Below, one piece after another: positions 57,203-64,000 of a DNA stretch of 64,000 nt. How positions within the stretch are numbered: the first letter of the stretch is position 1; each line of letters starts with the position of its first letter. The notes under the pieces were generated by a model, which was not told where the DNA came from, did not search any database, and saw only the letters and a list, made by a program, of their open reading frames with translations. The translations under genes and the position numbers were made by a program. This DNA comes from Candidatus Sysuiplasma superficiale. GTDB taxonomy: Archaea; Thermoplasmatota; Thermoplasmata; Sysuiplasmatales; Sysuiplasmataceae. The DNA is taken from contig JAGVSJ010000002.1 of NCBI GenBank assembly GCA_019720975.1, forward strand, positions 1 through 64,000. Reading direction: 5' to 3'.

Positions 57203-58159
57203 TCAATTTCCTTTGCCAAAAAGCTCCTCATTCAATCGCCCGAGCAGGACATCCATGCCATACCCTGTCATGGAAGAAAAGCTTATGATTTTCTGCGAGG
57301 AAGGGATGCCGCTGATGTCAGCCTTGCTGTATGCAACCATTCTGCGGCGCGTTCCGAATTCACTGCAGAGTGCCTCGTAAAGTTCCGTCTGCACTTCAGT
57401 GCTGTAACCGCAGCTCCCTGTGGGGTCGACGATGTAAAGGAGAAGGGATGCCTTGTATTTGATTGCGAGAAGGGCCTTTCTCTCGTACTGGTTCGTTGTC
57501 CGGAATGCGCGTTCAGTGAGCCCGGGAGAATCTATGAAGTCAACCGGAAATGACGAAATACTTCCCCTTCCGATGATCAGTCTTGTGGTGGTGAATGGGT
57601 AGGGTTCAATCCTTGTCTTTGCGTTGGACACGAAGGATATGAAACTGCTCTTTCCGACGTTGGGAAAGCCGGCTACAACAACGTTGTTTTCCGCGTCAAT
57701 CTGAGGTATTTCCCTGAGCCTCTGTGCAGCCTCGGAGAGAAAGTTCAGCCTTCCATCGATCCCTCTTATCATGGAGGCGATCCTCCCGTAGGCACTCTCC
57801 CTTGCAGTTCTCATTTCGCCGATTCCCCGTGCCCTTGCAATCTGTCTTGCAGCCCTGCTGGCAATGGTTACAATGTTGTTCCTGCACCCATGGACCGACG
57901 CTATTGCCTTCTTCAGTTCATCAACGCCAATGAGCACGTCTGCCATTTCATACTCGAAGGTTCCCTCATTGAATGATGGAAAGCCGGTGACATAAGATGA
58001 GAACAGGGAGTCCGCCCTCCTGCCAAGCTCGTGCAGCCTGTTTATGTTCCGCCTCCTTGCCCGTGACGTCTGGTCCCCTCCACCACCCTGCGCCCGGGAT
58101 GATGCCGAAAACAGATACTCGATTGTATCCTCTGCATTCATGACCCTTGGAAGCCTCAT
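57203..58159 (-). CDS. NOG1-family GTPase
   Basis: VVAGFPNVGKSSFISFVSNAKTRIEPYPFTTTRLIIGRGS...DFIDSPGLTERAF; N-terminal NOG1 helical region. Confidence 0.92.
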   Translation of the reverse strand: MRLPRVMNAEDTIEYLFSASSRAQGGGGDQTSRARRRNINRLHELGRRADSLFSSYVTGFPSFNEGTFEYEMADVLIGVDELKKAIASVHGCRNNIVTIASRAARQIARARGIGEMRTARESAYGRIASMIRGIDGRLNFLSEAAQRLREIPQIDAENNVVVAGFPNVGKSSFISFVSNAKTRIEPYPFTTTRLIIGRGSISSFPVDFIDSPGLTERAFRTTNQYERKALLAIKYKASLLLYIVDPTGSCGYSTEVQTELYEALCSEFGTRRRMVAYSKADISGIPSSQKIISFSSMTGYGMDVLLGRLNEELFGKGN

Positions 58160-58237
58160 AACCCTCACCGTCCAGGCAGACCCATCTGGTACCACAATGT
58201 CAATCAAGTATTTTTGTATCCACAGCAATCGGGCCCT

Positions 58238-58942
58238 ATGCGCAAATACGGCAGGAGCAGCAACTTTTCGCTTGAACCGCATTTCGATATGCTCTACAGG
58301 GGCCACCTTCTTTTCACCGAGGAGGAATACTGCAGGATGCAGCGGGAGGGACGTGCAGGGGGAGACAGTAAGGTCATGGCACGCATAGACCGCCGCTTCC
58401 TGCGGCTTATGGGCCGCCATGCCTTCACAAGGCTGACTGACGGAAGACAGGCATTCACGGAGGAGCTCAGAAACACAATTTCAATTTACGAAAACAAGGT
58501 GCATCTCTCAAGGGAACAGCTGATACACAGATGGAAGAGCCCGAGTGTTGCAGCCGACTCTCTCATGATTCACAGGGGCAGACTGCTGCTCGTAAGGCGC
58601 GGACATGAGCCGTATCGCGGCTTCTATGCCCTGCCAGGAGGCATAATGGATGACGACGAGACGCTCGAGGAATGCGCCATACGGGAACTTTTCGAGGAGA
58701 CGGGAATAAAGGGAAAGGTGAGGCAGCTTCTCACTGTTCTGAGCGATCCTGAAAGGGATCCGCGTGTGAGGATGGTCAGCGCAGTTTACCTTGTTGATTT
58801 CGTCGGAGGCAGACTAAAAGCAGGAGATGATGCATCCTCGGCGGCCTTCTTTCCTCTGGATTCCATTCCGCCCCTTGCCTTTGACCACGGTCAGGTTGTC
58901 TCACGCTATATCAGGGAGGCTGTGCTCACACAGCCGGAATGA
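58238..58942 (+). CDS. NUDIX hydrolase
   Basis: GGIMDDDETLEECAIRELFEETGIKG NUDIX box. Confidence 0.94.
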   Translation: MRKYGRSSNFSLEPHFDMLYRGHLLFTEEEYCRMQREGRAGGDSKVMARIDRRFLRLMGRHAFTRLTDGRQAFTEELRNTISIYENKVHLSREQLIHRWKSPSVAADSLMIHRGRLLLVRRGHEPYRGFYALPGGIMDDDETLEECAIRELFEETGIKGKVRQLLTVLSDPERDPRVRMVSAVYLVDFVGGRLKAGDDASSAAFFPLDSIPPLAFDHGQVVSRYIREAVLTQPE

Positions 58943-59504
58943 GTTCGCTGTCTGAACGGTAGAATGGAAGAAAGACCATCTTCTCGTGAGATGGCTCCAC
59001 CCGGAAACCGTTCAGCAGGTCCTCTCTTCTCCCCTCAGACGTTTCAGCCGCCAGGAAGTAGTATTCGACCTCGCTTCTCGCGTCGCTGCTTGTCCTGCAG
59101 CACTTCAGATGTTCGACATCGTTGAACGAAAACGTAGTGGAATAAACAGGGTTGTAGGCAGTCATCCGCGCGCCTATGGTAAGCGCCTCACCCTGGCCGA
59201 GCTCTGCGGCAGGCACATATACGAACATCCTGCCGCCATTTCCTTCTTTTATGAATTCTCTGAGGTTTTTGTGCACTGTCTCATCGCTGCTGGGCAGATC
59301 GAATGTGCTGAAAAATCTCCAGAAAGGGATGTACACCCTTCTTCCTTCCTTCACGCTGCTGAATTTGGCTATCTCAACATCAACCACAGACTTTTCGCCT
59401 ATTTCGTGCAAACTTTTGCAGGATGAACAGTAGGCGAGTATCTCCCCCTTCTCAACCTTTGTGCTCTTGCCGCACCTGGGGCATCTCTCAGCCACCGGGT
59501 TCAT
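58926..59504 (-). CDS. zinc-ribbon protein (cluster member 3)
   Basis: CPRCGKSTKVEKGEILAYCSSC; later VYIPFWRFFSTF and MVFLPFYRSD. Confidence 0.75.
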   Translation of the reverse strand: MNPVAERCPRCGKSTKVEKGEILAYCSSCKSLHEIGEKSVVDVEIAKFSSVKEGRRVYIPFWRFFSTFDLPSSDETVHKNLREFIKEGNGGRMFVYVPAAELGQGEALTIGARMTAYNPVYSTTFSFNDVEHLKCCRTSSDARSEVEYYFLAAETSEGRREDLLNGFRVEPSHEKMVFLPFYRSDSELIPAV

Positions 59505-60409
59505 ACTGTCACCTTCCTTGGGCGGGTTGCATAGCTGTGCCTTGGCGCCCTCAGTGCATGTCTCAGGCCGTTTACCACAAGAAAGACGGCTGCGCCTGAG
59601 GTCAGGAGCCCCAGACCCGGACCGTGTAAACCGCCGAATGAGATGAGCATTGCGCCAGCCGCTGTAACGCCGGCGCAGGAAGTCGCTATGAGTGTATCCA
59701 CAAACGTGTCTTCATTCCCTTTCTGTATTTCCGGATCGTTCATCGGTTCGCCATTGATACCATCGAGTGTCAGGGCATGTTCACCCCTTTTTGTGCGGAA
59801 TCTCACAATCCATGCCGGATAGACGACAAGAGTCTGGTTGATTACAGTGACTGAGGTCTTTCCTCTCCCCTCATGCGGCCCGTAAGTCGAATCCAGCTCC
59901 TCAGCAAGCATATCTCTGGCCTTCCTTTCAACATCCACCGGCTTGATTGACAGGGGGAGCGAAGGGAAATACCTTTCAGGCGATATCAGCGCATCCGAAC
60001 CGCTGACAATGACAGGCTGTCCTATGTACTGGACATTATCATAGGCAGGTATCCTGTATCTTCTGACAAGCTCTACCGGGCGCACCTCCTCCCCTCCCTT
60101 CCCCCCGGATATTATCCATCCGGATGCTCTCGCCGTTATGTTCCATATCGGAAGGTAAACGGGAAATGTCTCCACTATCTCGAAATAGTTCGGCCTTCTT
60201 CCAGGAAGAAGGCGGTGTTCTATTATTCCGGCAGCCCTTGTATGGACAATGTCCTCCGGCACGCCGAATGAATAGGTGAGAATGTACGAGCCGGAGCTGT
60301 CTCTGGGAAGCCTGAACGCAGTGCCGCAACTGGGACAGGTGGTTACAGGCTCAAATTCGTCGAAATACACAGGCGAACCGCATTCCACGCATCCGCTCTT
60401 TGAAAGCAA
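59501..60409 (-). CDS. zinc-ribbon membrane protein (cluster member 2)
   Basis: CVECGSPVYFDEFEPVTTCPSCG; LVVYPAWIVRFRTKRGEHALTLDGINGEPM; C-terminal TMs. Confidence 0.75.
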   Translation of the reverse strand: MLSKSGCVECGSPVYFDEFEPVTTCPSCGTAFRLPRDSSGSYILTYSFGVPEDIVHTRAAGIIEHRLLPGRRPNYFEIVETFPVYLPIWNITARASGWIISGGKGGEEVRPVELVRRYRIPAYDNVQYIGQPVIVSGSDALISPERYFPSLPLSIKPVDVERKARDMLAEELDSTYGPHEGRGKTSVTVINQTLVVYPAWIVRFRTKRGEHALTLDGINGEPMNDPEIQKGNEDTFVDTLIATSCAGVTAAGAMLISFGGLHGPGLGLLTSGAAVFLVVNGLRHALRAPRHSYATRPRKVTV

Positions 60410-60410
60410 A

Positions 60411-61172
60411 TCACTCCCTCCTCTTCAGTGAATATGCAATAAATAGGACAGCTGATGCAGCAACCGCAATTACGCCGTAGAGCGCACCGATATAGGCAAG
60501 GAACCCACTCGCAGATATTATGACAAAGCCCGCCGCCATGAGGGGAAGCTGGCTCTTTCTTTCCACCTCAACGCTCAGGTCTCCCGATACCTTCCCGTTG
60601 GTCGCATCCACTGTCACCGTGTTGAGCCTGCCGCGGTACAGGTACTGCGTTATCCAGAACGGATAGAAGATGAGTTTTCTCGAAGATGGTTCAACCGAAA
60701 TTATGGCGGAGTATGCAGATGGCATGGTGGTCGGAAACAGGAAGTTCTCTCTGCCTGTTTCGTTTGTCACGGCCTTCAGTACACAGCCTTCAAGGTCAAT
60801 CATCCGGATCCCGGGTTGCGCTGACGGGAAACCTGCCGCAACCCTGACCAGCGGATTGCCATTCCTGTCCTTTTCAAATATGAATGTGGGATAGTACTTG
60901 AGGCTCATCTTTGCAAATTCAATATTCCTTGAGAACTCTCTGCCGCCCTTTACACCGGAAGCCCAGACATGTATGGCAGACATTGCATCTTCTTCGCTCA
61001 ATCCGGCCTCCTTGTAGTATGGTATCACTGAACCCACACCGTCATAGATGAAAACACAATGACAGTGCTGGCACTCTCTCCAGTCAGTGTCGATTTCGTC
61101 ATTTTGCGGCGCCTCGCATGAAGGGCATTTTACCACAGTCATGTTTGCATCAACTTCCGATTTTTCCGGCAT
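60411..61172 (-). CDS. zinc-ribbon membrane protein (cluster member 1)
   Basis: CPSCEAPQNDEIDTDWRECQHCHC; LIFYPFWITQYLYRGRLNTVTVDATNGKVSGDLSVE; C-terminal TMs. Confidence 0.75.
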   Translation of the reverse strand: MPEKSEVDANMTVVKCPSCEAPQNDEIDTDWRECQHCHCVFIYDGVGSVIPYYKEAGLSEEDAMSAIHVWASGVKGGREFSRNIEFAKMSLKYYPTFIFEKDRNGNPLVRVAAGFPSAQPGIRMIDLEGCVLKAVTNETGRENFLFPTTMPSAYSAIISVEPSSRKLIFYPFWITQYLYRGRLNTVTVDATNGKVSGDLSVEVERKSQLPLMAAGFVIISASGFLAYIGALYGVIAVAASAVLFIAYSLKRRE

Positions 61173-61398
61173 GAAATGTCATTCGTTCCAGAGAACAATC
61201 ATCCCATCCGTCAGACGTATTGTCATACGATTATTTAAATTTCTCACTCGTCCATTTGATTGTAGGACGGATTTGACCGCGGCTCCGCCCGCTGCCCGGG
61301 ATTCATGGCAGTGTGCAGCTGCAGTGTCAGAAGCGGTTAACATCTTAAACACAAGATATACTAACCGATCAGAGGTAAATTGTGGCAACGGTGATAGG

Positions 61399-62457
61399 CT
61401 GAGGGCATGGAGGATAGAGGAATTTAATCGCCCCGACGGTTTAAGATATGCTGAGGTGGACGATCTGCACCCGGGTGAGGGAATGGTCAGGGTGAGGGTC
61501 GGTGTGTCGTCAGTGAATCACATTGACAGGCTTGTCATCGGCGGCAGATTCAGCTGGGTACCGCTGCCCAGAACACCCGGTTCCGAATTTGTCGGGACGG
61601 TGGAGGAGATCGGTGAAGGCACACCGGCCGTATCGGTGGGGGACAGGGTTGCCGTCTTTCCCAAGATGTTCTGCGGCAAATGCCGCTACTGCCTCATGCA
61701 CCAGGAGGGAATTTGCCTGAGCGGCTGGAACCCCTCCAGGGCTCCCGTCGACCTCTCCACAAATATGCTTCCGCTCTCCATGGACGGCGGATGGGCTGAT
61801 CAGGCTGTGGTTCCCGCCAGGAATGCCGTCGTTCTGCCGGACGGCCTTTCCTTTGACAGGGCATTTGGAATACCGCTGAGCGCCACGACAGCGTGGCATG
61901 CCATAGAAAGATCAAGGGCTGCAGAAGGTGAGATCGCTGTCGTGATGGGCGCAACAGGCGGAGTTGGTCTGTTCGCTCTTCAGATCCTGAAGCTCAAGGG
62001 ATGCCGTGTAATAGCTGTTTCCGGCAACGAATCGCTCTCGGCGAAGCTGAGGGAAGCGGGAGCTGATGCCGTATGTGCGGGCGGCGCAGAACTGAATGAA
62101 TGTGTTACCGGCATCGGCGGGGAAAGGGGGGCAGACGTCATTGTCGATTTTCTGGGGCAGTCAACCTTCAGGCAGAGTGTTTCTCTGCTTGCGCCCGGCG
62201 GGAGATATGTCACCGGAGGAACACTCACGGGCAATTCTGGTGAAATAGACCTGCTACGCCTCTATTCAAGGCAGATTGAGATCATCGGTTCAACGACAGG
62301 TTCAATACGGGATCTTGCGGCAGCTGCCGCAGCCTGTGCGGCAGGGAAAATCAGAACATTTGTGGACAGCGAATTCGGGCTGGAGGAGATACCTGACGCG
62401 ATCAGAAGGCACTCTGAGCATGGGAGATTCGGCAAGGTGAAGATAAGGGTTGAATGA
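61399..62457 (+). CDS. zinc-containing alcohol dehydrogenase family protein (apparent CTG start)
   Basis: RVGVSSVNHIDRLVIGGRF...PRTPGSEFVGTVEEIGEG, CGKCRYCLMHQEGIC, VVMGATGGVGLFALQILKLKGCRVIAVSG. Confidence 0.9.
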   Translation: MRAWRIEEFNRPDGLRYAEVDDLHPGEGMVRVRVGVSSVNHIDRLVIGGRFSWVPLPRTPGSEFVGTVEEIGEGTPAVSVGDRVAVFPKMFCGKCRYCLMHQEGICLSGWNPSRAPVDLSTNMLPLSMDGGWADQAVVPARNAVVLPDGLSFDRAFGIPLSATTAWHAIERSRAAEGEIAVVMGATGGVGLFALQILKLKGCRVIAVSGNESLSAKLREAGADAVCAGGAELNECVTGIGGERGADVIVDFLGQSTFRQSVSLLAPGGRYVTGGTLTGNSGEIDLLRLYSRQIEIIGSTTGSIRDLAAAAAACAAGKIRTFVDSEFGLEEIPDAIRRHSEHGRFGKVKIRVE

Positions 62458-62497
62458 GTTTCGGAGATGAGCGCCATTTTCACAATCGACCTGGCTA

Positions 62498-62510
62498 TAT
62501 AGTCACTATA
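62498..62510. repeat. perfect 6-bp inverted repeat TATAGT-c-ACTATA
   Basis: Read directly in the gap before the MFS gene. Confidence 0.6.
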
Positions 62511-62577
62511 GTGCTCAGTAGTCTACAACGCATTTGATTTTGTAAGGACTGGTTCCTAATTCCTCCCCGAGGTTAAA

Positions 62578-64000
62578 ATGAATAAGACTTCAAAAACTGG
62601 ATACGGAAGCCAGGACAGCGTGGGGGGTAATGGGACGGAGAGCCCCTTCGAACCTATGGACAGGACCGGCGTGAAGCGCTACCATCTGAAGACAATACTG
62701 ATTGCCGGAATGGGGTTCTTTACGGATGCCTATGACCTCTTTGTCATAGGCGTGATCGCAGCGATGTTCAGCTTCTTCCTGCCCTTTCCTGTGCCGAACA
62801 CCATCTTTACATTTCCGCTCGCCGGAAAGGTTGCAGCTGTCACAGGCATAGAACTGATAAGCTCGGCAGCAATATTCGGAGCCGCTATTGGACCTTTTAT
62901 ATTCGGGCGTCTGGGTGACCTTCTCGGCAGGAAGACAGTATACGGGCTTGAAATGCTGATACTTGTCTTCGGTGCCATAGCGTCAAGCCTTTCCTGGAGC
63001 TTTGCTTCACTTGTCATATTCAGATTCATTCTTGGTCTCGGAATAGGTGGCGACTACCCGATGTCAGCCACGATAATGAGTGAATATTCCAATGTCAGGA
63101 GCAGGGGAAAACTCATCGGTACAGTGTTCGCGATGCAGGGGTTCGGTCTGATTGCCGGCATAATCCTTGGAATAGGACTGCTCGCAGCCATTCCTACATC
63201 CCTTAATCTTGTCTGGAGACTGCTTCTGCTTGCGGGTGCAATACCGGCTATCTCTGTCTACTATTTCAGGAGAAGGATGCCGGAAACACCAAGATTCACC
63301 TATCTGGTGAAAAGGGACAGCGAGGCAGCGTCGAAGGTTATATCCGAGCTCACGGGAAAGCAGCCTGCGCGCGAAACCACAGGAGTGAGTCAGGCGAAGG
63401 GAAAGGAGGGCTCCTACTTCACTCTGCTTTCAGCATATCTTCCGCTTGTATTCGGAACAGCGCTTAGCTGGTTCCTCTTCGACATATCATTCTACGGAAC
63501 ATCTATATACACACCAACGCTGCTGAATTCTCTAAGCCTGATTTATTCGCCCGGTCTCAGCCATGTCCAGCATCTTCTGGTTGCGGAGGAGTACACAGCC
63601 GTTGTGGATATACTCTTCACCATCCCCGGTTACTGGATAGCAGTCGCAACCATAGACCGTGTGGGCCGCAAGACGCTGCAGACTGTGGGTTTCTCCGTGA
63701 TGGCAGTAGCATTTGCAGTCCTGGGATTCTACCCTTCTCTGATAGCCCTCGGAATACCTTTTGTCGGCATATACGGTCTGACATTCCTCTTCGGCAATAT
63801 CGGTCCAAACACAACGACATTTGTCATACCGTCCGAATGCTTCCCGACAAGATTCAGGGGAACGGGTCACGGTATAGCTGCCGGCTCAGGCAAACTTGGT
63901 GCGGCACTCAGCACACTCACATTCGGTACGCTGATACTCGTACTGCATGACTCCGGTATGATGCTGCTGCTCTCGTTCATAGCATTCATCGGCGTTCTTG
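62578..64000 (+). CDS. MFS transporter, PHS (Pho84-like phosphate:H+ symporter) family; truncated by window end
   Basis: Hand translation from ATG 62578: GMGFFTDAYDLFVIGVIAAMF...GRLGDLLGRKTVYG...FRFILGLGIGGDYPMSATIMSEYSNVRSRGKLIGTVFAMQGFGLIAG; absent from ORF track because it runs off the end. Confidence 0.85.
   Translation, partial: MNKTSKTGYGSQDSVGGNGTESPFEPMDRTGVKRYHLKTILIAGMGFFTDAYDLFVIGVIAAMFSFFLPFPVPNTIFTFPLAGKVAAVTGIELISSAAIFGAAIGPFIFGRLGDLLGRKTVYGLEMLILVFGAIASSLSWSFASLVIFRFILGLGIGGDYPMSATIMSEYSNVRSRGKLIGTVFAMQGFGLIAGIILGIGLLAAIPTSLNLVWRLLLLAGAIPAISVYYFRRRMPETPRFTYLVKRDSEAASKVISELTGKQPARETTGVSQAKGKEGSYFTLLSAYLPLVFGTALSWFLFDISFYGTSIYTPTLLNSLSLIYSPGLSHVQHLLVAEEYTAVVDILFTIPGYWIAVATIDRVGRKTLQTVGFSVMAVAFAVLGFYPSLIALGIPFVGIYGLTFLFGNIGPNTTTFVIPSECFPTRFRGTGHGIAAGSGKLGAALSTLTFGTLILVLHDSGMMLLLSFIAFIGVL

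Noticed and set aside
1-64000. CRISPR arrays, rRNA genes, intact transposases
   Set aside because: No regularly spaced repeats, rRNA signatures or intact transposase ORFs were seen on reading.

Overview
The window is a gene-dense archaeal chromosome segment. Gene content (DP2 DNA polymerase large subunit, RNA polymerase subunit D, archaeal S13/S4/S11, NOG1 GTPase, PAC2, NADP-dependent GAPN, TATA boxes about 25 bp upstream of start codons) suggests a Thermoplasmata-like archaeon, but the taxonomy is inference. Main blocks: (i) a poorly coding first ~1.35 kb that may hold a decayed ORF; (ii) a four-gene cluster of secreted/membrane proteins; (iii) a methylcitrate-type cluster (PrpD, PrpB, two citrate synthases); (iv) GAPN/TPI; (v) an overlapping argC-J-B-D-ACT-G-H arginine operon; (vi) CobQ; (vii) a succinate dehydrogenase operon whose SdhB carries an N-terminal membrane segment; (viii) a 12-gene complex I operon without nuoE/F/G, with split nuoJ and a NuoI containing four CxxCxxCxxxCP motifs; (ix) rps13-rps4-rps11-rpoD, interrupted by convergent HAD/DP2 genes; (x) NOG1, NUDIX and a three-gene zinc-ribbon membrane-protein cluster; (xi) an alcohol dehydrogenase and a truncated PHS-type MFS transporter. 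The observations most worth a second look are apparent CTG start codons in nuoH, nuoL and the alcohol dehydrogenase, each preceded by GGTGRT with identical spacing; the four-cluster NuoI; and the three-gene zinc-ribbon cluster. No CRISPR array, rRNA, convincing tRNA or intact mobile element was found.
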